64,000 nucleotides of DNA from Rhizobium sp. NXC24 (GCF_002944315.1 NZ_CP024314.1:868001-932000), one strand, 5' to 3'; positions 37,229 to 47,591 are shown, counted from the first letter of the stretch. Numbers and translations: made by a program. Notes: generated from the sequence alone by a model not told the origin.

Positions 37229-38057
37229 AAAGCTCGAGCAACTGACCGTCAAACGCGGCAAAGGAGCCCGGGAAGCTCGCTCGCGCATCTCGCTGCATGT
37301 CGTCCAGTTCCTTGTCCGTGCGTGCCGGCGCATGGTGAAAGAGGGCGAGACGCTTTGCGCCCGCTTTTTTCGCCAGCTTGACGCCTTCCTTCCAAGTGGA
37401 ATGTCCGAAGCCTATATGCTTTGCCATCTCGGGCTCGGTGTAGGTCGTGTCGTAGACGGCGAGGTCGGCATCCATCATCAGCGAAAGCACTGCTTCATCC
37501 GTCTGGCCAGCCATGTGCTCGGTATCGTAGACCAGCGCTATGACCCGGCCCGCCCATTCGACGCGGTAGCCGATGCAGCCGCCTGGATGATTGAGTTTGG
37601 CCGTATGGATGACGATACCCGGATGCGGCTTCAGCGTGTCACCGGCCGCGAAATCGCGAAAGTTCATCGTTGCCCGGCAGATATCGGGCTCCACCGGAAA
37701 CCAAGGCGGCCGCATGAACTGGCCGATCAATTGTCGCGTCGTCGTCTTGCCGGCGAGATGACCCGTCCAGAGATCGACGCTGACCTTCGGATCATAGATC
37801 GGGTTGAAAAAAGGCAGACCTATGATGTGATCGTAGTGCGAGTGCGTGAAGAAGACATCGACGTCGCGGACACCTTGCTTGGCAAGTGACAGTGCAGCCT
37901 CGCGTGCGCCGGTTCCGGCGTCGAAAATAATGTGCCTGCCGTCATGCCGCAATTCGATGCAGGATGTATTCCCGCCGTAACGCTCGAATTCCGGTCCCGA
38001 TACGGGAACACTTCCTCGCACACCCCAGAATTTAAGCTCGAAACTATCGTTTTTCAT
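37227..38057 (-). CDS. Metallo-beta-lactamase-fold hydrolase, possible cyclic phosphodiesterase
   Basis: A 276-residue MBL-fold enzyme of the COG1235-like group. It opens with FWGVRGSVPVSGPEFERYGGNTSC and has the metal site THSHYDHIIG (about 71-80), later His/Asp ligands in LNHPGGCIGYRV and YDTEHMAG, and GFGHSTWKEGV. Relatives include phosphoribosyl cyclic phosphodiesterases and proteins found fused to or beside class III cyclases. With two cyclases and CyaC nearby, cyclic-nucleotide hydrolysis is plausible but unproven. Confidence 0.82.
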   Translation of the reverse strand: MKNDSFELKFWGVRGSVPVSGPEFERYGGNTSCIELRHDGRHIIFDAGTGAREAALSLAKQGVRDVDVFFTHSHYDHIIGLPFFNPIYDPKVSVDLWTGHLAGKTTTRQLIGQFMRPPWFPVEPDICRATMNFRDFAAGDTLKPHPGIVIHTAKLNHPGGCIGYRVEWAGRVIALVYDTEHMAGQTDEAVLSLMMDADLAVYDTTYTEPEMAKHIGFGHSTWKEGVKLAKKAGAKRLALFHHAPARTDKELDDMQRDARASFPGSFAAFDGQLLEL

Positions 38058-38382
38058 AGAAGTTTTGACACCATTCCCCTTTCGTCAACGTAAGCACACT
38101 TTTCCTATCGTGCGAAGCCAGCAATTTTCGCAAAAGTCAGACTCTCGTGAAAACTAAATCCCGCCGTTTCATCGACGCAAAATGCTTCGGCCAATGTTCA
38201 GCAACGGAACGCACAGAGCTAATATAGGTATGATGCGACAAAAAAAGGATGAAGCCTCGAACAACAAGTGATGAGCCTCGATGTGAAGCGGTATTCGGTG
38301 TTGGCGAGACAGCAGAAAGTCACACCTGCAATGGATGTCGTTGGATTGTTGTCGGTATGCCTTCAGGTCCCAGTCGGCAAGC
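38058..38382. other. Intergenic region upstream of the MBL hydrolase
   Basis: A 325-bp gap between two leftward genes, AT-rich near 38130-38160 and 38220-38260. It presumably carries the hydrolase promoter on its left side. No coding frame with rhizobial codon use and no strong hairpin was seen. Confidence 0.4.
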
Positions 38383-38913
38383 TCAGAGGGTTGCCGCCGA
38401 CCTTGCTGCCTGTTCGTAATAGCCCGACAGAGCTCTCAAATGTGATGCCATGTCGGAAAGATCGTCCTGAGAGAGGCCGGAAACCTTGGTCGCTTCGACC
38501 AGCAGCCGTTCGCGGATTTCGGAATAGCGCGTCAGTGCCTCCAGGCCCTTGTCGGTTACCTGGATCATCTTTTCCTTACCCGCCTTGCCCGTCTTGACGA
38601 GACCGGCAGCCTCCAGCTTCTTCACGGCGTAATTGGCGACATGGGTGTCTTCGATGTCGAGCACGAGGCACAGATCGGACAACGTCTTCGGCCGGCCCCG
38701 GTGCCGCACCGAATGAATGATCAGAATTTCAATCGGGGAAAGGCTGGGCACGCCGGCAGCCGCCATGCAGCGCACCATCCAGCGGTTAAACGCGTGCGAA
38801 AAGAGGATCAATCCATACTCCAGCTCGGAGAGGGCCGGAGAACTGCCAACCGCCAAATGAGCGGATGACACGATCAATTCGCGGGAAGATTTCCGTTCCT
38901 TCGACTTGCCCAA
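38383..38913 (-). CDS. MarR-type winged-helix regulator
   Basis: A 176-residue DNA-binding protein. The core PSLSPIEILIIHSVRHRGRPKTLSDLCLVL (residues about 56-85), split by the family's beta-wing region VKKLEAAGLVKTGKAGKEKM, is a MarR winged helix. A C-terminal helix completes the dimer domain. It lies 101 bp downstream of the fused hydantoinase gene on the same strand but has its own upstream palindrome, TTATCGATAA. The same 9-base core is found in the hydantoinase promoter, so it probably controls both. Confidence 0.83.
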   Translation of the reverse strand: MGKSKERKSSRELIVSSAHLAVGSSPALSELEYGLILFSHAFNRWMVRCMAAAGVPSLSPIEILIIHSVRHRGRPKTLSDLCLVLDIEDTHVANYAVKKLEAAGLVKTGKAGKEKMIQVTDKGLEALTRYSEIRERLLVEATKVSGLSQDDLSDMASHLRALSGYYEQAARSAATL

Positions 38914-38981
38914 AGAGCTCTCACATATCCGGATTGAAGTGCGTCAGGCAGACTATGTGACAAAGGCATTTTGTCAACAAA

Positions 38982-38991
38982 TTATCGATAA
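38982..38991. promoter_or_regulatory. Candidate MarR operator before marR
   Basis: The perfect palindrome TTATCGATAA lies about 70 bp upstream of the regulator start. Its core TATCGATAA recurs in the promoter of the fused hydantoinase gene at 42682-42690. Confidence 0.45.
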
Positions 38992-39014
38992 GATTCAATT
39001 GTTGGCAATCGTCT

Positions 39015-42000
39015 TTATGCCCCCGGTTTGCCGTAACCGCCGCCGGTCGGTGTGACGACGGTGAAAGCTTCGCCGACGTCCAGCACCGTATGGGCGGCGC
39101 CTATCAACTCCTCGATCACACCATCGTTGCGCCGGACATAATTGCGGCCGGTCTGGCCCGGTTCGCCACCCTTGACGCCGAACGGCGCGACGCGGCGATG
39201 GCCGGAGAGTATCGCAAATTCCAGCTTCTCGCGGGTGCGGATGGTCCGTTGCGTTCCGTTGCCGGCGTTCCACTTGCCGCGTCCGCCGGAGTTCGGGCGA
39301 ATGTGGAAATCCTCCAGCACGACGGGAAAGCGGGTCTCGAGAATTTCCGGATCGGTCAGGCGTGAATTGGTCATGTGCGTATGCACCGCATCGGCACCGT
39401 TGAAGCCCGGACCGGCCGGCGCGCCGGAGCAGATCGTCTCGTAATATTGATAGGCATTATTGCCGAAGGTAAGATTGTTCATCGTCCCCTGTGCCGCGGC
39501 AAGCGTGCCGACGGCACCGAACAGGCAGTTGGTGACGGCCTGGCTGACCTCGACATTGCCGGCAACGACGGCAGCCGGATATTTCGGCGTCAGCATCGTC
39601 CCGTCGGGGATGATGATCCGGACCGGCCTCAGGCAGCCGGCATTCATCGGGATATCGGCTTCGACCAGCACGCGGAAAACATAGAGCACGGCAGCACGGG
39701 TCACCGGCTGCGGCGCATTGAAATTGTCAGCGCGTTGCTCCGAGGTGCCGGTGAAATCCACGGTCGCTTCACGCTTATTTCTGTCGATCGAAATCTTGAC
39801 GACGATCTTGCAGCCCTGATCCATCTCATAACTGAACTCGCCATCCGGCAGGCGATCGAGAACGCGACGCACGCTTTCGGCCGCATTGTCCTGGACATGG
39901 CCCATATAGGCATCGACCACCTCTTCGCCGAAGTGGACGATCATCTTTTTCAGCTCGGCGACACCCTTCTCATTGGCGGCGACCTGCGCCTTCAGGTCGT
40001 TGATGTTCTGCGCCAGCGTGCGCACCGGATAGCGGGCTCCAGTCAAAAGCTTCGCCAGCTCGTTTTCGCAGAAGCGGCCGCGATCGAGGAGCTTGAAATT
40101 GTCGATATAGACCCCTTCCTCTTCGATATGGGTGGCAAGGGGCGACATGGACCCGGGTGAGATGCCGCCGATATCGGCGTGATGGCCGCGGCTGGCGACC
40201 CAGAAACGAATCTCCTTACCGGTATCGTCGAAGACGGGCGTGCAGACAGTCAGGTCCGGCAGGTGGGTGCCGCCATTATAGGGCGCATTGATCAGGAAGA
40301 CGTCGCCGGGATGAATGACCGGGTTTTCGCGGATGGCAGTCGCGACGGAGGCGTCCATGGAGCCGAGATGTACCGGCATGTGTGGTGCATTGGCAACGAG
40401 ATTGCCCTCGGCATCGAAGACGGCACAGGAGAAGTCCAGCCGCTCCTTGATATTGACGGAGTAAGCGGTGTTCTGCAGCGTCACGCCCATCTGCTCGGCG
40501 ATGGACATGAAGAGATTGTTGAAGATCTCCAGCATCACCGGATCAGCCTTCGTGCCGATCGCCGTGCGTTGCGGCAAGGCCTTGATGCGGGTCAGAATGA
40601 TGTGATCCTTCGCAGTCAACATCGCCTGCCAACCATCCTCGATGACAATGGTTTGGTTCGGCTCGATGACGATGGCAGGCCCGGTCACTGTCTGCCCGGG
40701 CAGGATCGCCTCGCGCAGTACGACGGCCGCGTCATGGCTTTCGCCCTGGGAATGGAAGGATGTGCGGCGAGTGGCATCGGCTTCGCCTTGACCTGCCTCT
40801 GTCCGCTCGGCGTCGACTTCGGCGGCTGCACCTCCGATCGTCTCGACTTCGACCGCCTCGATCACCAGCGGCTTATCCTCGGCGACGAAACCGAAGCGGC
40901 GCTTGTGCAGCACTTCGAATTCGCTGCGCAGTCGCGCAGAATTGTCGATCTCGGGGAAGGTGACCTCGACGGCCAGCATCGTATCCGTACCGGCATAGCG
41001 AATATGAGCGCGCTCGACGGTGCGGATATCGCCTGTGGCGACGCCCTGCGCCTGTAGCTCCGGCACGCATTCGCCCAGCAATTCTTTGCCCAATGCGGCG
41101 ATGGCGGCCGGCGCGGTATCGTCAAGCGGCACGCCAAGCGCCTTCTGTCGCGTAGCCCTGATATCGGCAAGGCCCATGCCATAGGCCGAGAGCAGGCCGG
41201 ACATCGGATGCAGGAGAATGCTTTTCATGCCGAGCGCGTCAGCAACCAGGCAGGCATGTTGGCCGCCGGCGCCACCGAAGCAGTTGAGGGCATAGCGCGT
41301 CACGTCATAGCCGCGCTGCACCGAAATCTTCTTGATCGCCTCGACCATGTTGGCAACGGCGATGCGGATGAAACCATCAGCCACTTCTTCCGGGCTGCGG
41401 CCATCGCCGATCTCGGCGGCCAGTTCGGCGAACTTGCCGCGCACCGTTTCGACATCCAGGGGCTGGTCCTGGTTCGGCCCGAAGATCGCCGGGAAGAATT
41501 CCGGCAGCAGCTTACCGGTCATGACATTGGCATCGGTCACGGCCAAGGAGCCGCCATTGCGATAACAGGCGGGGCCGGGAAAAGCGCCGGCAGAATCCGG
41601 GCCGACGCGGAAACGGTCGCCATCAAAATGCAGGATCGAGCCGCCGCCGGCCGCCACCGTATGGATCAGCATCATCGGCGCGCGGACGCGGACACCGGCA
41701 ACTTCCGTCTCGAAAGCGCGCTCATACTCGCCGTCGAAATGCGCTACATCCGTCGACGTGCCGCCCATATCGAAGCCGATGACATTGGCGAACCCGGCCT
41801 GCTCGCCGGTCTTGGCAAGACCGACCACACCGCCGGCCGGGCCTGAGAGGATGGCGTCCTTGCCCTGAAACATGTCGGCAGCGGTCAATCCGCCGGACGA
41901 CATCATGAACATGACGCGCGCGCCCGTGCGAGCAATATCAAGCTCTTCCGAGACTTGGCTAATGTAACGACCGAGCACCGGCGAGAGATAGGCATCCACC

Positions 42001-42653
42001 ACGGTCGTATCACCACGACCGACCAGCTTGATTAGCGGCGAGACCTCATGGCTGACCGAGACCTGCTCGAAGCCGAGACGCCTTGCGATCCTGGCAACGG
42101 CTGCCTCATGCGCCGGGAATTTATAGGCATGCATGAAGACGATGGCGATGGCGCGATAGCCTTTGGCGCGCAGATCGCGCAACGCCGCTTCCGCTGCCTG
42201 CTCGTTGAGGGCGAGCTCCACCGTGCCATCGGCAAGCACGCGCTCCTCGATCTCCACCACATCATCGTAGAGCGCTTCGGGCTTGATGATTTCGGTTGCG
42301 AAGATCTTCTTGCGCTCCTGATAGCCGATGCGCAGCGCGTCACGGAACCCCCGCGTCGTCACGAGCGCCAGACGCTCGCCCTTGCGCTCCAGAAGCGCAT
42401 TGGTGGCAACCGTCGTGCCCATGCGCACCTCGCCGATCAAGCCGGCGGGGATCGGCTCGCCATTCGTCAGGCCGAGATGTAGACGGATGCCGTACACGGC
42501 GGCGTCGCGATAAGCCTCCGGATTTTCCGAAAGGACCTTCCGCGCGTGCAGTTCTCCCGCGGGATCGCGTCCGACGATATCGGTAAAAGTGCCACCGCGA
42601 TCAATCCAGAAATCCCAATGACCCGCTACGCTGCCCGACAAGACCGCCTCCAT
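39015..42653 (-). CDS. Fused HyuA-HyuB hydantoinase/5-oxoprolinase
   Basis: A 1212-residue protein joining a HyuA-type ATP-grasping half (about residues 1-690) and a HyuB half (about 710-1200), the arrangement of eukaryotic and bacterial 5-oxoprolinases. HyuA landmarks are [16 protein letters not shown] near the N-terminus and [16 protein letters not shown] near 290. The HyuB part has [20 protein letters not shown] and [15 protein letters not shown]. It probably opens 5-oxoproline or a hydantoin ring at the cost of ATP in the cytosol. The start is ATG 42653; the TTG one codon earlier is less likely. Family is clear, substrate is not. Confidence 0.88.
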   Translation of the reverse strand: MEAVLSGSVAGHWDFWIDRGGTFTDIVGRDPAGELHARKVLSENPEAYRDAAVYGIRLHLGLTNGEPIPAGLIGEVRMGTTVATNALLERKGERLALVTTRGFRDALRIGYQERKKIFATEIIKPEALYDDVVEIEERVLADGTVELALNEQAAEAALRDLRAKGYRAIAIVFMHAYKFPAHEAAVARIARRLGFEQVSVSHEVSPLIKLVGRGDTTVVDAYLSPVLGRYISQVSEELDIARTGARVMFMMSSGGLTAADMFQGKDAILSGPAGGVVGLAKTGEQAGFANVIGFDMGGTSTDVAHFDGEYERAFETEVAGVRVRAPMMLIHTVAAGGGSILHFDGDRFRVGPDSAGAFPGPACYRNGGSLAVTDANVMTGKLLPEFFPAIFGPNQDQPLDVETVRGKFAELAAEIGDGRSPEEVADGFIRIAVANMVEAIKKISVQRGYDVTRYALNCFGGAGGQHACLVADALGMKSILLHPMSGLLSAYGMGLADIRATRQKALGVPLDDTAPAAIAALGKELLGECVPELQAQGVATGDIRTVERAHIRYAGTDTMLAVEVTFPEIDNSARLRSEFEVLHKRRFGFVAEDKPLVIEAVEVETIGGAAAEVDAERTEAGQGEADATRRTSFHSQGESHDAAVVLREAILPGQTVTGPAIVIEPNQTIVIEDGWQAMLTAKDHIILTRIKALPQRTAIGTKADPVMLEIFNNLFMSIAEQMGVTLQNTAYSVNIKERLDFSCAVFDAEGNLVANAPHMPVHLGSMDASVATAIRENPVIHPGDVFLINAPYNGGTHLPDLTVCTPVFDDTGKEIRFWVASRGHHADIGGISPGSMSPLATHIEEEGVYIDNFKLLDRGRFCENELAKLLTGARYPVRTLAQNINDLKAQVAANEKGVAELKKMIVHFGEEVVDAYMGHVQDNAAESVRRVLDRLPDGEFSYEMDQGCKIVVKISIDRNKREATVDFTGTSEQRADNFNAPQPVTRAAVLYVFRVLVEADIPMNAGCLRPVRIIIPDGTMLTPKYPAAVVAGNVEVSQAVTNCLFGAVGTLAAAQGTMNNLTFGNNAYQYYETICSGAPAGPGFNGADAVHTHMTNSRLTDPEILETRFPVVLEDFHIRPNSGGRGKWNAGNGTQRTIRTREKLEFAILSGHRRVAPFGVKGGEPGQTGRNYVRRNDGVIEELIGAAHTVLDVGEAFTVVTPTGGGYGKPGA

Positions 42654-42677
42654 CAAAACCGCCCGAATTTCGATTAT

Positions 42678-42704
42678 AAAATATCGATAAATCGTCGATG
42701 TTTT
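42678..42704. promoter_or_regulatory. Candidate MarR operator in hyuAB promoter
   Basis: AAAATATCGA (42678-42687) and TCGATGTTTT (42695-42704) form an inverted repeat with one mismatch around a 7-base spacer, 25 bp before the hyuAB start. The left half includes TATCGATAA, also present upstream of the marR gene. Confidence 0.45.
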
Positions 42705-42764
42705 ATCGTCAACGATGAATCCGACTCAAGGCTGGTTTGTTCGCGGCAATGCCAGGGGGATTGT

Positions 42765-43481
42765 TTAGTGCAGGTCGCCGACACCAAGCAGGCGTTCAAC
42801 GGCACTATGATCCTGGGAAAGAGCGTCAGGCGTTCCCTGCCAGGCTAGCCGTCCGCGCTCAAGGATGATCACCTGATCGGCAAAATCGAGTGCGCTCTGA
42901 ATGCGCTGTTCGACCAGCAGGATGGTCATATCGCCAGTCTTGGCGAGATTGGCGAAGGCGGCCATCAGTTCTTCGCAGATCACGGGCGCCAAACCCTCCA
43001 GTGGTTCGTCGAGGAGGAGCACGGAGGGGCGGCCAAGGATAGTCCGTGCCGTCGCCAACATCTGCTGTTCTCCGCCGGAGAGCTGGTTGCCGAGATTTCT
43101 GCGGCGTTCCTTGAGGCGTGGGAACATGTCGTAGGCTTCCTGCAAGGCGGTCTTCGGGCGACCCTTCAAACCGACAGAGAGGTTTTCCTCGACCGTCAGC
43201 GTCGGGAAGATGTCGCGCGTCTGTGGCACATAGCCGAGACCGTGATGCGCTCGTTTGGCACTCGGAAGGCCAGTCACGTCGGCCGCCCCCATCCGGATGC
43301 GGCCGTCATAGCGGCGCGTCTGGCCGGCGAGTGTTGCAAGCAGTGTCGTCTTGCCCATGCCGTTGCGGCCTAGCACGGCAAGCCGCGCACCGGCGGGAAC
43401 GGAAAAGGAAACACCTTCGAGCACCCGCGTCGGCCCATAGCCGGCGCACAGATTTTCCACTTCAAGCGGCGTGGCCGGCAT
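42765..43481 (-). CDS. pcaX: Branched-chain-type ABC ATPase, LivF-like (probable PcaX)
   Basis: A 238-residue ATPase with Walker A GRNGMGKTTLLA, signature LSGGEQQMLATARTI and Walker B VLLLDEPLEGLAP. The LivF-typical Q-loop lies in GLGYVPQTRDIFPTLTV. The ATG at 43481 lies 20 bp inside the LivG-like gene. It is the last gene of a five-gene importer whose promoter carries a PcaQ-type box. In S. meliloti a PcaQ-controlled Liv-type system, PcaMNVWX, imports protocatechuate. The W/X assignment is by order only. Confidence 0.82.
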   Translation of the reverse strand: MPATPLEVENLCAGYGPTRVLEGVSFSVPAGARLAVLGRNGMGKTTLLATLAGQTRRYDGRIRMGAADVTGLPSAKRAHHGLGYVPQTRDIFPTLTVEENLSVGLKGRPKTALQEAYDMFPRLKERRRNLGNQLSGGEQQMLATARTILGRPSVLLLDEPLEGLAPVICEELMAAFANLAKTGDMTILLVEQRIQSALDFADQVIILERGRLAWQGTPDALSQDHSAVERLLGVGDLH

Positions 43482-44226
43482 TGGCGTAGCTCCCCAGATA
43501 GGCCTCGCGTACCCGCTTATCCCTGGTGACGTCGGCGGGCGAGCCGTCGAAAATGATGGTGCCGGCGGCCAGGACCACGACACGTTTGGCGAAGCGGAAG
43601 ACCAGATCCATGTCGTGCTCGATCATCAGCACGGCGAGATCGCCGGGCAGATCGGCCAGCGCCTGCTCGATGCGGCCGGTATCGCTCTGCGGGACCCCGG
43701 CGGCGGGCTCGTCGAGTAGCAGTACTTTCGGCTTCAACGCCATGGCAACGGCGATCTCCAACAGCCGCTGCTGGCCATAGGCAATCTCCCTGACCTTGCG
43801 GTGCATGAGATCGCCGAGGCCCAAGGTGCCGAGCAGATCGCTGGTCTCCGCCATAACGTCGCGCATGGCCAGGAAATTGCCGAACATACGGCCGGAGCGG
43901 CCGGAGCGCTGCAAAATGGCAAGACCGACATGCTCGGCCGGCGTCATGTCCTGAAAAAGCCGCGTTACCTGGAACGAGCGCACCAGTCCGCGCCGGACGC
44001 GGCCGATGGCGTCGACCTTTGTCACTGTCTCGCCGCCAAGACGGACGGCACCAGAATCTGGCCGCAGATTGCCGGTGACCAGATTGACGAAAGTGGTCTT
44101 GCCGGCACCGTTCGGTCCGATCAGCGCCACACGATCGCCCGGCGCCATCGACAGGCTGACATCGTTGGTCACAGTCAGTCCACCGAAAGCCTTGTTCAGA
44201 TGATCAACCTCGAAAATCGCGCTCAT
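43462..44226 (-). CDS. pcaW: Branched-chain-type ABC ATPase, LivG-like (probable PcaW)
   Basis: A 254-residue ATPase with Walker A GPNGAGKTTFVNL, the LivG motif GLVRSFQVTRLFQDMT and Walker B VLLLDEPAAGVP. The signature is slightly unusual (AYGQQRLLEIAVAMA instead of SGGQ), as is common in LivG. The start is ATG 44226, overlapping the permease stop in ATGA. Confidence 0.82.
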   Translation of the reverse strand: MSAIFEVDHLNKAFGGLTVTNDVSLSMAPGDRVALIGPNGAGKTTFVNLVTGNLRPDSGAVRLGGETVTKVDAIGRVRRGLVRSFQVTRLFQDMTPAEHVGLAILQRSGRSGRMFGNFLAMRDVMAETSDLLGTLGLGDLMHRKVREIAYGQQRLLEIAVAMALKPKVLLLDEPAAGVPQSDTGRIEQALADLPGDLAVLMIEHDMDLVFRFAKRVVVLAAGTIIFDGSPADVTRDKRVREAYLGSYANAGHAA

Positions 44227-45227
44227 GAACGCGCCTCCCGGCTGCGTGCGAGATAGGCTGCGGCCGTGCCGTAGATGCCCTTCGGTGCAAACAGCACGAC
44301 GACGATCAGCAGCAGGCCGACTATGGTCAGCCAATGGAAGGGATTGGCGGCCGAGACATAATCTTCGAACAGCATGAAGATCAGCGTGCCGGCGAGCGCC
44401 CCGAACAGGGAACCGGTGCCGCCGAGCACAAGCATGACCAGCGCCTCGGCCGATTGTGTGAAGGAGAGGCTGTCGAGGCCGACAACCTGAGTGGAGATTG
44501 CGTTCAGCGCGCCACCGACGCCGGCGACAGCGCCCGAGATGACATACATCTTGATCAGCACCATCTTTGGCGAGGCGCCCATGGCGCGGATACGCAAGGG
44601 GTCTTCCTTGATACCGCGGCAGAGCATGCCGAAGGGTGAGCGTACGATAAAGCGCAGCAGGATCAATATGATCGATAAAAGTGCTACAGCATAGATATAA
44701 GCCGTATGCCCATAGAGATCGAATTCGAACAGACCGAACAGAGGATCGGCGGAGATGCCGGAAAGTCCATCGCTGCCACCAGTCCAATCCGAGGCCTTAT
44801 TGGCGAATTCGTGGAAGAGATAGATCAGCGCGATTGACAGCACGAGTTGCGGCAAGCCCTGTGCTCTGAGGATGACGATGCCACAGATCAATCCGGCGAC
44901 TGCACCGCCGACGATGCCGGCAAGCGTCATGACCAGGGGATCGTTGATGCCGTAATGCGCCGATGCGATACCTGCGGCATAGGCGCCGGCCCCGAACAGG
45001 GCCGCATGACCGAGCGTCGCCACGCCACAATAACCGGTCACCAGATCAAGCGACAAAACCAGCAGGGCGATGGCAATCAACCGCGTCAGAAGTGCGAGAT
45101 TGTCGGGAAACAACAGATAACCGGCTGCTGCCAACACGAGGATGATCGCTATGGCGACGGCATCGCGACTAAGTGCCCGGCGTTTGCTGGCGGCAGCGAT
45201 GGCCGCGCTATCCATGGTCAGTGCCAT
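44223..45227 (-). CDS. pcaV: Branched-chain-type ABC permease, LivM-like (probable PcaV)
   Basis: A 334-residue permease with about nine hydrophobic segments. Landmarks are ALLVLSLDLVTGYCGVATLG (LivM signature near residue 55) and RIRAMGASPKMVLIKMYVIS (EAA-like loop near 215). It lies 1 bp after the preceding permease stop. Together they would form the channel. Confidence 0.83.
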   Translation of the reverse strand: MALTMDSAAIAAASKRRALSRDAVAIAIILVLAAAGYLLFPDNLALLTRLIAIALLVLSLDLVTGYCGVATLGHAALFGAGAYAAGIASAHYGINDPLVMTLAGIVGGAVAGLICGIVILRAQGLPQLVLSIALIYLFHEFANKASDWTGGSDGLSGISADPLFGLFEFDLYGHTAYIYAVALLSIILILLRFIVRSPFGMLCRGIKEDPLRIRAMGASPKMVLIKMYVISGAVAGVGGALNAISTQVVGLDSLSFTQSAEALVMLVLGGTGSLFGALAGTLIFMLFEDYVSAANPFHWLTIVGLLLIVVVLFAPKGIYGTAAAYLARSREARS

Positions 45228-45228
45228 A

Positions 45229-46092
45229 TCACTTCGCCCTTCCGGCTAGGCCGCGTGGGAAGACACAGACGATGGCGATCACGGCGAGATAGAAGAAGAA
45301 TTCGCCATATTCCGGCATCAGATAGCGGCCGGTCGTATCGATGCAGCCAAGGACGAGGCAGGCCAGCAGCGCCCCGGAAATGGAGCCGGCCCCGCCGACC
45401 GAAACGACCACGAGGAAGGTCACCATATAACGCAGGGCATAATAGGGCTCGACCGGCAACAGCTCGGCACCGACAACGCCACCGAAAGCAGCAAGCCCGA
45501 CGGCAATGGCGAAGCTGACGGCATAAACGATCTCCGTGCGCACGCCGAGCGCCGCCGCCATCGAAGCGTTGTCGACGGAGGCGCGGAGTTTTACGCCGAA
45601 CGAGGTCTTTTCGATCGTGTACCACAATGCCAACGCGACGATCAGCCCGCAGACGATCGCGAAGAGACGATGCGTGCCGATGGTGCGGAAGCCGAGATTG
45701 ACGGAACCCTGCAGCTCGTTCGGCAAGGGAATGGTCTTCAAAGTCGGACCGAAGACATAGTTGGCGATACCGATGATGCAGAAGGTGATGCCGATGGTCA
45801 TCAGCACCTGCGTCAATTCCGGCGCCCCGTAGATGCGCCGATAAAGCAGCCGCTCGATCGGGATGGAGATGATCACCGTGCCCACCACGGCAAGCAGCAC
45901 CGCAGCCGCATAGCCGATGCCAAGATCACGCGCGGCATAGGAGGCGATGTAGCCACCGATCATGGCGAAGGCGCCGTGCGCCAGATTGACGACGCGCATC
46001 AACCCCATGGTGATGGAGAGGCCAATGGAAATCACGAACAGCACCATGCCGTAGGCGAGGGCATCCACTGCTATGCTAAGCACGGTTTGCAT
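45229..46092 (-). CDS. pcaN: Branched-chain-type ABC permease, LivH-like (probable PcaN)
   Basis: A 287-residue permease. GLMRVVNLAHGAFAMIGGYI (about 30-50) is the LivH hallmark, followed by the EAA-like loop of VDNASMAAALGVRTEIVYAV. The start is ATG 46092; the frame is open further upstream into the 107-bp gap after the binding protein, which contains a small inverted repeat around GCGGA/TCCGC (46144-46158). Confidence 0.84.
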   Translation of the reverse strand: MQTVLSIAVDALAYGMVLFVISIGLSITMGLMRVVNLAHGAFAMIGGYIASYAARDLGIGYAAAVLLAVVGTVIISIPIERLLYRRIYGAPELTQVLMTIGITFCIIGIANYVFGPTLKTIPLPNELQGSVNLGFRTIGTHRLFAIVCGLIVALALWYTIEKTSFGVKLRASVDNASMAAALGVRTEIVYAVSFAIAVGLAAFGGVVGAELLPVEPYYALRYMVTFLVVVSVGGAGSISGALLACLVLGCIDTTGRYLMPEYGEFFFYLAVIAIVCVFPRGLAGRAK

Positions 46093-46199
46093 GATGCTGG
46101 TCCGACTACCTTTTCTGGTCCTGCCTTGATCCTTCTCCACCGGAGCGGACGCAATCCGCCCACTCCTGCGCAACCGGGAGAATGAAATGAAGGCAGACC

Positions 46200-47372
46200 T
46201 TATTTCGCTGCGGCAAGGCCCGGATCGCCTTGCTTTTCGAAGGTCTGGATTTCCTTGTTGATGTATGTGCCATCAGCCGTCTTGGCGACCTCGCGCAGAT
46301 AGATATTCTGCGTGATATGGCGGCTCTCCGGATCGATGATGACCGGGCCGCGAGGGCTGACCCAGGAGAGCCCCTTCACCGCATCGACGGCCTTCTGGGC
46401 ATCCTGCTTGCCGCCGGTCGCCTCGATCATCTTGTAGATGACATACATGCCGTCGAAGGCGCCGACGGCCGGGAAGGTGAGTTCGGCCGGATTGCCGATC
46501 GCCTTGCCCGCGGCAGCGACAAAGGCCTTGTTTTCCGGAGAGTCGTGCGAGATCGAATAGTGGAACGTTGTCTGCATGCCGAGCGCTGCATCGCCGAGTG
46601 CCGGCAGGTCGGATTCCTGCGTCAGGTCGCCGGGCGAAAACAGTTTGATGCCGGCGCCTTTCAGGCCGTTTTCGTTGTAGGCCTTGACGAAACCGAGCGT
46701 GGTCGGACCCGAGGGCAGAAAGGCAAAAACGCCCTGTGCGCCTGAATCCTTGATGCGCTGCATGATCGGGCTGAAATCATTTGTCGACAGCGGCATGCGG
46801 ACAGCCTCGACAACCTGGCCGCCTGCCTTCTCGAAGCCTGCCTTGAAGGCATTTTCGGCATCGATGCCCGGACCGTAGTCGCTGACGACGGAGATGACCT
46901 TTTTGACGCCGCTGTCATGCGCGACCTTTGCGATCGGCGTCGAGGTCTGCCAGGTGGTGAAAGACGTACGCACCACCAGCGGGCTCTTGGTGACGATCGC
47001 CGATGTCGCGGCGTTGAAGATCACCATCGGCACATTGGCTTGCTTGAGAATCGGCGTCACGGCCATGGCGTCCGGCGTGAAATAGAAGCCGGCGAGATAC
47101 TGCACATGCTCCTTGACGACCAGTTCCTGCGCCGAGGATTTCGATTGTGCCGGATCGGCTTGCGGGACATCGCGATAGATCATTTCGATCTCGTTGTCGC
47201 CGACCTTATTGCCGTGCATTGCCATATAGGCGTCGATACCGGCCTTGAAGTTCTTACCCTGCAGGGCGAACGGACCTGAAAAAGGACCGATGACGCCGAT
47301 CTTGATCGTGTCTGCATAGGCCGCACTGCCCATGGCAATAGCCGCGATCGCGGCCAGAACGAACCGTCTCAT
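46200..47372 (-). CDS. pcaM: Branched-chain-type ABC binding protein (probable PcaM)
   Basis: A 390-residue periplasmic protein of the Leu/Ile/Val-binding family. A Sec signal (about residues 1-20, cleavage after AAYA) is followed by TIKIGVIGPFSGPFALQGKNF. Later segments are VKKVISVVSDYGPGIDAENAF and VRMPLSTNDFSPIMQRI. The start is ATG 47372 with a strong GGAGGAG. Upstream is a near copy of the PcaQ box at pcaD, so the likely ligand is protocatechuate or a related aromatic acid, not an amino acid. The symbol follows the S. meliloti PcaMNVWX system. Confidence 0.8.
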   Translation of the reverse strand: MRRFVLAAIAAIAMGSAAYADTIKIGVIGPFSGPFALQGKNFKAGIDAYMAMHGNKVGDNEIEMIYRDVPQADPAQSKSSAQELVVKEHVQYLAGFYFTPDAMAVTPILKQANVPMVIFNAATSAIVTKSPLVVRTSFTTWQTSTPIAKVAHDSGVKKVISVVSDYGPGIDAENAFKAGFEKAGGQVVEAVRMPLSTNDFSPIMQRIKDSGAQGVFAFLPSGPTTLGFVKAYNENGLKGAGIKLFSPGDLTQESDLPALGDAALGMQTTFHYSISHDSPENKAFVAAAGKAIGNPAELTFPAVGAFDGMYVIYKMIEATGGKQDAQKAVDAVKGLSWVSPRGPVIIDPESRHITQNIYLREVAKTADGTYINKEIQTFEKQGDPGLAAAK

Positions 47373-47486
47373 ATTTTCTCCTCCCGCAGCCAGCCTGCTC
47401 CCGGACCAGCTTGCCTTGATGAACCGCTTCAACTGCCAATCTGGCATGTGAAATGGTGATGTAAAATGAAATAAATGCTCGTATTC

Positions 47487-47502
47487 ATAATTTATGAGTT
47501 AT
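47487..47502. promoter_or_regulatory. PcaQ-type box upstream of the importer
   Basis: ATAATTTATGAGTTAT matches the box at pcaD/pcaQ (ATAACCTATGAGTTAT) at 14 of 16 positions. It lies 115 bp before the binding-protein start. GTAAAATGA precedes it by 26 bp, exactly as at pcaD. Confidence 0.6.
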
Positions 47503-47591
47503 GTTTCTGGATGACGGAAAGCATAGGGCGAGAAGCGAAATTTTGAAATCGCTATTGTTGAATTCGGTAGGACCAGGTGCTACATAAATCC

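Noticed and set aside
42765..47372. Liv-type importer as a hydantoin or 5-oxoproline transporter of the neighbouring hyuAB
   Set aside because: Its promoter matches the PcaQ box at pcaD, while hyuAB has a separate operator and a 111-bp gap, so protocatechuate transport is the better reading.
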